64,000 nt of DNA from Gambelia wislizenii (lineage: Eukaryota > Chordata > Lepidosauria > Squamata > Crotaphytidae), in NCBI GenBank assembly GCA_030847615.1, contig JAUMIR010000003.1, forward strand, positions 75,216,001 through 75,280,000, in the 5' to 3' direction. The position numbers and the translations under genes are program-made. This document shows positions 24,101 through 36,100 of the stretch, piece by piece (position 1 is the stretch's first letter; each line of letters starts with the position of its first letter). The notes below the pieces were generated by a model that was not told the origin of the DNA, made no database searches, and saw nothing but the letters and a program-made list of their open reading frames with translations.

Positions 24101-27100
24101 TGTCATACAAGACAAGGAAACAGCCCAGCTCTCCCAAATGCAGTGTCAGCCCTGGACCTTCTGTAGTGGGAGATGGAAGGCCAAGGGCTGTGACCAAGTT
24201 GCCATCCTGCACACATCCTCCAGAAGGACACCTCTCAGAAAGGCTGATAACAGCCACAACTCTTGTGGAATGGCTGAACACACACACTGGAGATTCTTGC
24301 TTAGCAAGCTTGTAGGCCAGGTGGATGACAGAGATGACCCACTTTGCAAAATGCTAAAGAGACTGGCAATTCTTTTTTCTAACACTGGAAAAGTTTATGG
24401 GACCTGCAGAAGGCTGCATCCTAGCCACATAAAATGCTAGTACCTGATGACGTTGAGACAATGTAGAGCATGTTTGAGGTCCAAAGATGGATTCTGCATC
24501 AATGTAAGTAAGACAATATCCTGATTCAGGTAGAACGCCATCACCACTACTGGCAGAAAGGAAATGTCTAGCCTCAATACTACCTTGTCTCTGTTAAATT
24601 GCAAGCAAGATGGATCCACCCTAAGGGCACATAGTTCTCTGGCCTACATGGTGGATGTAATCACCATCAAGAAGGCTGTCTTCCAACTAAGTAGCCTGAC
24701 ATCACAAGATAGCATTGGTTTGAATGATTTCACTGTGAGTTGCAAAAGGACTAACTCCAAATTTCACTGAGGTGTCAGACACAACACTGGAGGATGAAGG
24801 TTCCTGTAACCCTTCAGAAACCTCTTAAACAATGGGTTCTGAAAGCAGGAACGCTGTAATTAGCTTGACTGTGCTGTGCCTCTGCTATTAGCTGCGTAGT
24901 AGGTCAGCTGTTGGCTGGTTGCCCAGACATTGTTTGGATAAGATGTAGGAGTGGTGGCTACCTGGGCTACCACGGTGTGATCAGGATGCACTTCATCTTG
25001 TCTCTCCAGATTTTGGCTATCACTCTGGTTACAGTACCAATGACAAGAACTGTGGAGGTGAGCCGGAGGGAGGTGAGCTGACCGGAGGCAAGCAAGAAGG
25101 AGTACTGGGAGGTGAACAATGTTCCAAGCGGTCAGGACAACTGGCTTGATTTGAAGGCTACTGTGAAGCAAATTGCTAACAAGGCCACTCTGTTCCATGA
25201 TGACTAAGAGGGAGATTGGTGTCTGCTTGGAACTATGGCTGACAGGATCGAGGTGCATTCCAACATACTACCATCCATGGTAGTAGTAACGAGGATCTAA
25301 TTCCCTGCAACGGTACCAGTCTCCTTGAACTCCTTGTAGCCAAACTCCAACAGATAGAAAGTGAGCATACCAGTAGGACAGAGAGGGCATTCAACAGCCC
25401 TGATTCCCCTCCAGATCCCTACAGCCATATCATCCAAAGTCATGTCCTTACCAACGGTGGCTGGAGTCATAACAGTACCAACAATGTGGTGGAGATCTCG
25501 ACCACAGACTACAGGACCTTGATGTGGGAGAACCTAACTCCAGGTATGTACCTGGCTCCCACCTGGAGATGGACCTGTACTGTCTGGAGGTCAAATGAGA
25601 TGACTGAGTGCATGGGAGATACGCTGGTGAAGGAAATGGAAGAGACCATCATATGCAATCCGAAGGCAAAAGCGATTTCTGTTGCACTCTCGGAAGAGAC
25701 TCCACAATCTCATCCTCAGATGCAATGAAAATCTGAACAACCTGAGGCAAGTCCTTCTGCACTGGTTCTCGAGCTGGAGGGTCAATACAGATTAAAAAAA
25801 ACCCATCTCAATTCCACTGAGATTGGTTCTGACGGCTCCTGGCTCTGAACTGTTTCCACCAGAAGATGCTGTTGAGACTTCTGGATGGGGAGAGCTGGAC
25901 CCGAGACCAAGACTCCTCAACATTCTTTGCCCTCTTCTTCGTATGACATGTCTTCTAGAACCAGAGTTTGGACATATAGTTGTCCCTCCGTATCTACGGG
26001 TTTGGTATCTAAGAATTAAGTATTCATGGCTTGAAAATATTCTTTAAAACATAACCCAAAAAGGAAACCTTGATTTTGCCATCTTATATAAAGGACACCA
26101 TTTTGCTATGCCATTGCACATAATGGGACTTGAGTATTCATGGATTTTGGTATCCACGGGGGGCGAGGTGTCCTGGAACCAAACCCCAGCGAATATGAAG
26201 GGACAACTGTAGATGTGAAGGCCTCCATATCAATCAACTTTCCTGGTGTTGAGGAGCAAGCAGGAGACTTCAAAGTGGAGCAACTGATACCATCTTTAGC
26301 CCTCATTGAACGAGTTGCAGACACCTGCATCAACCATTTCAGTGCCACCCAGACAGATGATCTGGATGCAGTAAGAACAGAGGAGGCTCAAGGTGAAAGT
26401 GACGAATGGTTCAAGCTAGATCCAACAGATGTGATGAGGAAAGGTCTATTTTCAGAGGCCCTCAAAACTTGTTCCTATAGGATTGCTTTGAATCTCAAAA
26501 CTCACTTTTGATGCGACTGTGGAGTAAAGATCTGGCATGAGAACAGGCCCCCATGGTATGACCTTTGCCAAGGCACAACCAACAGCATGAGTGATCATCT
26601 TTCTTGGGGATTTTAGCCCCACAAGAAGTATGCTTTTTTAAAAAAGACATGGAGGAAGCAATTTGGCTGCAACTGCTAAACAGAACCATGTGAGTACATG
26701 AGGAGGTCCAAGGACAGACTGAAGTCAAGCCAAATCAGGATTAGAATAAGCCAAAACACTGTCCAAAGAAAAAAAGCAAAAAAAGTCCAGAAAGTAAAGC
26801 CAAAGAATCAATTAGCCAAAACACTAGCCAGAAGAGAAGTCAGAGAAACAAGGCCAAAATTGTATACCGTAAGACTACTGAACAAGCTCAGCACAGTTCC
26901 TACAAAATTGCTGCTGCAGCAGACAAAAAGGAACTGTGACTTTAGATGGGAAGCATGCTGGTTAAGCATGTGGGAGATGGAAGTGGCTACTGCTAAAACA
27001 CTTACATAATAGCTCTAGAAAATTCCACACATTGCACTGCATATGTGCAGATAATCCATTTGTGTGAGTCACAGAGAACACAACAAAGAATATACAGTTG

Positions 27101-30100
27101 GCCCTCTATAGCTACAGATTCTGCATCCACAGAGTCTACCAACCATGGCTTGAAAATATTTGGGGGGGGGGGGCAGGAATTGCAAAAAGCAAACCTTGCT
27201 GCATCATTTTATATAAGGGGCACCATTTTACTATGCCCTTGTATGTAATGGGTTCTGGAACCAAAACCCAGTGGATCCCAAGGGTCCACTGTGTACATAA
27301 CAAGAAGAGTACAAAATAATAAATTTGTCTAAAGGTCTATCAACATGGTAACTGCATAAGTCCTTTTGAATTCTATTCACTAACTGAATAAATCTGTATT
27401 ATAATCCTCATGTTGTGGTTAGAGGGCCAAGACTGAAAGAATGCAGTTTGCCTACGGCCTCTTTGTAATTCTTGAAAGAGGTGAGATTTGAATGAGGGAC
27501 TTCCTCATCTATAGCTCAGTCTCTTAACCACAATAAGATCTCAGCCCTCTGCTGACATCATGTACTTACCATACAGTCCTATGCAAGAACTTAATAATTG
27601 ACAAGGATTAACCAAATCTATAGATGCCAGGTAATCATTGCCTCTACCTTCACATGAAGTGGTAATTGCTCTGGCAGACTGTCTCTTAATCTTCTAGAGG
27701 ATTTGGAGGGGGTGGGGAACACAGAAACAGTACATCCTTTGGCTTTATGTACTGCAAGCTTTAATTTACCTAATTGCAAATGCTTTCCTCTTACTTTCTC
27801 AAGCATATTCTCAAGAGTACAATGCATATTTAATAGCGATAGCATCCAACTAACAAACTAACCTAGCAAGAAAATCAGTTCCTTCATCATGATCACATGA
27901 ACAGTTGTATGGAATTTATACCAGTATTCCATGTTTCCCAATACTTGAATACTAGTTAGACTCTGGTAACATAATTTTTAAAATCTCTATTCTGTAGTCT
28001 GGGCATTCTCCCAGAAACAATCAAAAATTCTCCTTTTGAAGAAGAAAATACAAAATTATTTTCTCCCTGTATAAATATGCCTTACATTAAAATTAGCAAT
28101 AAGGCTTCAAGGAATCTAAAGTAAAATGCAAGTCAAAGTTTTCGCCCCCTTTCATCACCATTCTACCCAAGGTGGCCTTTCTGTACTTAGGATTAAAAGC
28201 AAGCTCCTGATGGAAATATATGTATTTGTTACAATCTTGAGTGCACCAATACTTCTTTTCATCTCATTTAATTTAATAAGCACTGTCAAGAAAACATTAA
28301 TTTCCTTTCCCAAGAAAACAATGCAAGACTGGCCAGGGCAGCTCTGGAAAAACCACAACCTCCGCACTACCATAATTCTGCAAGATTTGCAAAGTCCCTT
28401 CGCCTCCCAGGAAGACTGGCTCTGCCCCCACACCCACCTTATCCTCATCCTCTCCCTTCTCTTCACTCCACTCCAGCCAACAACATTGCCTATTTCTCCC
28501 TTTCCAGCGTTTGAATGACAATGGAGTTTTAAGGTGGCATACCAATGTTTAGCTCCAGATCATGGTGCACAATTCATACCGGTTTGGATTCCAGGTGAGC
28601 ACAAGATGTGGGGTGTTGTTGCTGGCCAGGCAGAGGGGTGAGGAAGCAAGGGTGGGAAAGAGAACTGTTGCCACGGCTGCAGCAGAGACTGCTTTTTGCT
28701 TCGGTTTCGGGACGGCTGCAGCAGAGACTATACTTTTTGCTTCGGTTTCGGGGAGGGGGGGAGAGATTGGGTGGAATAAATTTATTAAGGTGACGTGGGT
28801 TGATTTGGGAGCTACGACAGCAAGACATGGGGTGTTGTTGGTGGCTGGACAGAGGGGGGAAAGCGAGGGTAGGAAAGTTTTGTGTACCCAAGAACTGTTG
28901 CCACAGCAGTGATGGTGCTTTTTATTTTGGTTTGGGGGGAGATGGAGTGGAATAAATTTGTTTAGGTGGCATACGTTGATTTGGGAGCCAGAACAGCAAG
29001 AGACATGGGGTGTTGTTGCTGGCCGGGCAGAGGGGGAGGGAAGCAATGGTGGGAAAGTTTTGTGTGCCCAAGAACTCTTGCCACCGCAGCAGCAGAGACT
29101 GTGCAATCTTCAGTTTGGGGGGATATGTGGTGGAATAAATTTGTTTAGGTGACGCAGGTTGATTTGGGAGCCAGGAAAGCACCAGACATAGAGTGGTTTT
29201 GTTATAAGAATAGGAGGCTAGAGAGAGGTGCGGTCTTGTTGGTGGTTGCCACGGCAGCAGCTGCTGCTACTAACATTTAATTTGGAGTGGAGGGAGGCAG
29301 AGGGACTTTGCAAATCGGCTGAGGCATTGTGCAAAGGCAGGAAAGGGAGGTTCTGGTGGTGCTGTTGGGAAGAGAGGAGAATACAGCATGCTTGGGGTGG
29401 GGCTTAATTTATTCACTTTTTTCACTTTCGCGGTGGTACTTCACCCCTAACTCCTGCGAATGGGAAGGGATGACTGTAATAGCATTTCAAGAACTACATT
29501 TCTGTTGTAGTGGCAGTGCACCTTCAAGTCAACCCTGACATATGGCAACACTATCATAGGATTTTCTTTGCAAGGTTTATTTAGAAAAAGTTTGCCATTG
29601 CCTTCCTCTTAGGCTGAGAAATGGTGATTTGTCTAAGGCCTCCCAGGATTTTCATGGCTGAATGGGGATTAAAACTCTGGTCTCCCAGAGTTCTAGTCCA
29701 ACATTCAAATCATGCTGGCTCTCATTTTTTCCCCTCTTACATTACATTTTCTTACATGTGGTTGATAACATTTGGCTAGCCTTGCTAGCCAAGCCAAAAA
29801 CTGTGGTCATAAGATTGCTCTGTCCTATTGACTAGAGGCAAGAACCTCTGCTCAACAGCAAAAGAAGTCTTCCCAGTAGATCTTGAAGAACAGATGGGAA
29901 AGGACATTCCTTCTGCAGGACCTCTGTCAAGCAATGGTTAAAAAAAACCTTCCTCCATGCCACCTTTCCCTATTTGGTTTTAACCAAGAGACAGGCAACC
30001 TGCAGAGGTTCAAAGGCCACATACTCTTTCCACTGGGCCTCGAAGGCCTGCACACTCCAAGCCACCACAACACTTCCCAATGTCTTTTACGCACAAAACT

Positions 30101-33100
30101 CCCCAACAACCATTATGGAGCATGGGGGAGAGGAGTCAGCAGTCAACCAAAACCAACTATGTCGAGCAACAGCTGTGGTTGACTCTCCCTTCACCTCTTT
30201 TTCCTGCTGGAAAAAGGTGGGGGTGTAATGACTTTACCTTACATTAGACAAGAGCCAAGAAGCCCCTGGAGCAAGAGAGGGTATGGAACTAGCTTGTCTG
30301 ACTGGGCATGGCTGAGGTACTCTAGAATTTACCCAGAGACGACCAGAAGTGGCACAGACAATTTTTCCCACCTGCCTCAGCAAAAGGGAAAGAAACAGTG
30401 GGTGATAAAAAGGGCAGGGCACCCTCAAGGGCAGCAAGGTGAGAGAAAATTAAAAGCTTATTGATATATGATGGTTTTTAAAGAAAAAGAAGAAATATAC
30501 AGTTGTCCCTTCACATTCGCTGGGGTTTGGTTCCAGGACCCCCGGTGAATACCCAAATCTGTGAATACTCAAGTCCCATTATATGCAATGGCAGAGCAAA
30601 ATGGTGTCCCTTATATAAGATGGCAAAATCAAGGTTTGCTATTAGGATTGTTAATTTTTAAGAATATTTTTCAAGCCGTGAATACTCAAATCCGTGAATG
30701 TCAAATCCGTGAATGTGGAGGGACAACTGTACACACCTGAAAGGCTTTGTTAATACACAAAAGTTATCCCTCTGCTGACACATCTCAAACTTCTCTTTCC
30801 TAGGGACATCTAGGACATTCCTAGGACATGTAGGAATATAATTTTTTTAGAAAAACAGATTCAGAGAAAAATCCTGGCCTGATGACAGATCAGGGAGTAC
30901 AGTGAAAAGTTTCAAATGTCTACAGAATGCCACAGCTTGTAAACAGAGTAGAGAAATATCCAGGAAGAGGTCATACATTAGAATCCCTACTGGCTGGCTC
31001 CATGGCTATACTCTGTCCCCATCTCTCAGTATGGGATGACTTTTCATCCTAGTTGTTCTCCAAAAACACAGAAAAGCACACCAATAAAATGCAAGGAAGA
31101 TAATGTCTGACACAATGCAGTCTCGTTGTAGAAGTGGGCACTGAACATAAGTACTGTAGAATCCGATTCATAGTTATCCCTCCATCAGTGCTGTCAACAA
31201 CGTTCAGGCATTTGAAACAGAAGATATAAAGGTGCTCACAACAACAACTGAACTAGGCCTGCCTCTGATGTACCATATATGATTGTATATAAGCCGAGGG
31301 CAAGTTTGGGGGCCAAACTTACGGATTTTGATATTACTCGAGGATCATTCTGTGGAGAGTGGAAAGGCCAGCCACCCTTGGTTCTTACTGCCACTGCCAA
31401 TTTCCTACTCAGGCATTCAAAAAGACCTTTGCCACTCTATTCAGAAAAGGGGACGGGTTTTTTTTCAATAAAAGTTAAGGTACAGCATTAACTTTTATCA
31501 AAAGAGGAACCATCTTCTTCTCTCAGTAAAGTGATGTAAGGCAAGAGCTTAGTCCATCCCAGGAGAACCTAAAAGAAGCACCAACCCTCTCTACTCTCTC
31601 AGTGTGCCTTTGAGGAGAAGTGCCAAAGAGCCGCCACCATTTTCCTGTCCAGGCATTCAAAAAGCCCAGAAGTGGTGAAGTGATGGAGAAAGTAGAGGGA
31701 GTTGGTGCTTCTTTTCAGTTCTGCTGGGACAGAGTTCTCACCTTTTGTCGCTCTACTCAGAGAAGGGGATGGTTCCTTTTTTAAATATATATAAGAGTTA
31801 AGGTACAGTACTTATACTGACCTTGCGTAAGTCAACCCAGGTTTTTGGGGGTTGTTTTTTGACTAAAATTTCTAGATTTATACATGAGTATATACAGTAA
31901 ACATATATAACACAGTACACAGTCAGCCTCAGTCTGAAGGGAAACAACACAATATACTAATGCAGAGGTCAGTCTGCTGACAGCATTTTTAGTAAAATGC
32001 TAACTGATTTCTGTTTTGAGAATTAAGTTTAACTTTGGATATTGTGCTAACAAAGAGTCAGCACAGTGTAGTGGTTTGAGCATTGGGCTATGATTCTGGA
32101 GACCAGGGTTTGAATCCCTGCTCAACCATGGAAATCCACTAGGTGACCCTTAGCAAGCCTTAGGCTTACCATAAGCCAGAAATGAACTGAAGGCACAAAA
32201 CAACTAATTGTGCTACCATTTGAATTTGAGGATCTAACAGTCATTTTGCAGGGGGAAATTGCCATTTGGTGTAATGGGTTAGTCAAGGAAATAAAAAAGG
32301 CTGAATAGTCAGAATTACAAATGTACCGCACTTTTCCATGGAGATAAGATCTTGCTCCACTTAAGATCCCATCCCTGTGAAGGGTTCTGTATGCCTGCTG
32401 CATGTCTAGGAGATGGCTAAAGTATATCTTGGGAGACTAAATTGCATCCTCCACTCTGTATTCCTTCAAGGTCTAAAAAGTGTTTGTCGTGACCCTCTCT
32501 TTCACAGCCATGACTCTAAGCAGACTTACAATATAACACCAACGTTCTTAATTCATTATACACACACACACACATACATACACAGATAGAAACTTCCCCC
32601 CTCCCTCAAAAAAAGAGGTTGGAGTGGAGAGAAATGAGTGTAATTTTCTTTCTTGTTGCAAAGCCTTCACTGACAACTATTTCAGGCACAAGAGAAGCTG
32701 AAAAGCATCAAATACCCTAACAAGATAGAGCTTACAAAACATTTTGACCTGCTTGCACTGTACTACCTGTTCATTCAGACAAACTATAATGGTGAATATG
32801 TGGAGAATCTTAACTCCAAGCCTGCTTCTCTCCAAACTTTGCTCCGGATATTGTTCTGCTTCACATCCTTTCCCCAATCAGAGCATATACAGTGGGTGCC
32901 CTTGGTATCCACTTGGGTTTGGTTCCAGGAACTCTTGTGGATACTAAAATCCATGGATGCTGAAGTCCCATTATATATAATGGCATAGTAAAAAGGTGCC
33001 CCTTATATAAAATGGCAAAATCATGATTTGTTTGGAATTTTTTATTTTTGGAACATTTTCAAGCCCTGGATGGGGGAATCCGTGGATTCAGAATCTGTGA

Positions 33101-36100
33101 ATACCAAGGGCCAACTGTATATATATATATATATATATGGATCCACTTTTTAAAGTTCAGCTGAAGTTTTTAGTTCTAACTTGACAAAAAGGATATAGTG
33201 CTCAAGGGAGCAGATGCCAACTACTACAACCACAAAAATCAAAGAGACTGTCTCATAGTGTTCACAATGAATTCACAAATCAATCATTGCACTTTGACTG
33301 AAAAGTGAGAGAAAAGGTGATAAAATCGTGCTTGGAATAGACAAATTTATTAAAGATACAAGTCAACACTTTCAGTGAATCACCATAAGAAAAGAGGGGA
33401 AGTGATCTCTCAACTCATGTCTTAATACATGTTGGGCCTACTGTACTTTTTAAATAAATTTCTCCATTCCAGGCCTCATTCCAAGACTTTGTCTCTTTTC
33501 TAGTTTCCAAACTCTAATGTTATCCCTTCCTATTTTTGCAAACCCCCGCAACTAAGCTACTCTAACCTCTCTTCCATATCCCATTTTTCCTTCATTTATG
33601 CACAACCCTCTGCTTCTTTCAACCACTGTTCAAATATGTTGCATCTTCTTTCAGTCCCTACTACCACACTTTTCCTTATTTAGTACTTCTGTTTTCCCCA
33701 CACATCCTTCTTACCCAACATAATCTTTCAAATCTTACAGACAACATTATTTTCAATTAGGATATTTTAAAGCAGGGCAATTAAGCACTATGCTGTTGAG
33801 TTGCTCAAGTATGTCAAGTAAGTATTCCCCTCCCACCATTAAAGCAAGCTTAAATAAGTAAAAGAAGCAAAGAAAGGCAAAAGCACACACAATTAAACTA
33901 TAAAAGCTAAATATGAAGTTAACCTAGGATTTCTCTCCTCCAGTATTTTGACAGGCAAAGTAGTACAATCAAAATGTACTGAGTTCTGTTGGCACCCATA
34001 TCACTTCCTACACTGTATCCTACACTGAATTAAATATTTCCAATTAAACTAAACAGTTTGATTAAATTAAACAGCTATAACTCAATCTTCCACTTGCCTA
34101 GCTGAATAATGGTCTAAAGGTGAATATCACAATATGTGAAGTTCTGCATTAAAAACTCAGCTATGTCCTGCTCAAGGAAGTATGTGTATAGATTTTTGGA
34201 GGAGAAGCTAAAGCTCAGTGGGACATCATATAATTTGCATGTGGAAAGTGCCAGGTTCAATCACTGGCATCACTAGCTGAAAGGTAACAAACAACAGTAC
34301 AGAGAAAAATCTATGTGTCTGATTTTGGAGAATCATTATTAACAAGCTAGATGAACCAATCATCTGTTAGTCACTAAATCAGGCTCATAAGTAGATAACT
34401 GTCCACAAATAAGCAACCAAGTGGCAAAAAGAACTGCAGCCGCTCCCTCTCTCACCAGCCTACCCTAACGGCTTCCCCATCTGAAGGAATTGTATCCCTC
34501 CTACTCCTGTCACTACACTTTTTTAGTTTGTGAGCTATTGTGGCTTCCTGTATATTTACTTTTGCTTTCACTTCAGGCTGTTAAGAACATAGAGGATGGA
34601 TGGTAAGTACAGTTGTCCCTCCGTATTCACAGATTTGGTATCCACGGATTTAAGTATTCACAGCTTGAAAGTATTCTTTAAAAAAATAATAATCCAAAAA
34701 GCAAACTTTGATTTTGCCATCTTATATAAGGGACACCATTTTGCTATGCCACTGCATATAATGGGACTTGAGTATTCACAGATTTTAGTATTCACAGGGG
34801 GTCCTGGAACCAAACTCCAGCGAATATGAAGGGACAACTGTAGAGGTAAGTAGGTAAACCCTTGCAAGTAATTGAAAGGGTCAGTTTTACTGTATCTGAG
34901 GAAACTATGAAGAGCTTAATCATTTACCAACATCTTAGCGTTTAATAGATGTTAGGCAAATATTCAGAATGTGATAGGAGACTCATGTTTTAATGTTAGC
35001 CTGATTTAGGTATACCTATCCGATTATTAAGTTGTCAGTGATCACTCTCAGTGCAGAAAATATATACATTCATAGCAATAGAAACCATTCAAGAAATCGT
35101 ATTCTTAAGCATGCTACAACTTTCCTATTCAAGAGCAGGATATTCATGCCTATTTTTAAACCATATACAAATAACAAATACAGAGTGTATCGTGTTAATG
35201 TTTTAGATACTTAATCTCAATGGATTGGAATAATTTCACCAAGTATTCATTCCATTCTTTCCTTTATCTAACACTATGATCATCTAAACTATTTTATATA
35301 GTATAACCACAACTGTTCCTGAAAATCCAGTAGCTAAGATCAGACTGTCAAATACATTTGGAATTATTTTAATTAAAAATACTAAATTTCCTTAACTTCA
35401 CATGATAATGGAAATAGACAGTAGTCAGTGCTTCCAAAAATTTATCATATCTAAATGATTTAGGAGCCCAGCTTTTGGCACACATTTTGAGCATCTCAGC
35501 CAAACTTTACAGAAGCTCTATAAATTTACTTTCTTCTACTACTGGCATCTTGTGTTTACGGAGTGCCACGATAGCCAACCATAGCCACATCACCAATGTA
35601 CAAATAGTTACTGGCAACGTAATAAAGGAAGGAAAATAGTTTAAGTATACTAACATCCTAGTCTTGGGGCATCCAGTCAAGCTACGCAAAGAGATGTTTT
35701 TGTCCCTTGCATACTCCCAAATGTGGAAGTAGGATCAGAAACTGGATCTGGAAGAAAGGGTAAAGAGCATGTTAGTTAATTTCACAGATGGCACTACACT
35801 GGGTAATGCTACAAACATTAGCAGGAACAGAAGTACAAATGGATTCAGGAACAAAGGAAAATGCATCATATTTTAGGAAAAAGTGACAGTGATGTACAAT
35901 GAAATTCTTACACACAATGAAAATGCTTAAACAGATGAGTAGTAATGGATGAAACATGGATAAATAAAACTCCAAGAATTCAAGACAAAAAAGTAACCAT
36001 GTAGAAAGTGATAAAGCCTTTGAGCCATAATAATATACTTAATTCACTGTACTGTACTGTACTACAAAAAAATTGCCATAACAGGTAGGCTATTATACCA

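Noticed and set aside
28549..29182. 185-codon minus-strand open frame with repeated Asn/His/Pro-rich words
   Set aside because: It is generated by the tandem array of about 180-bp units; different frames in successive units carry the same words.
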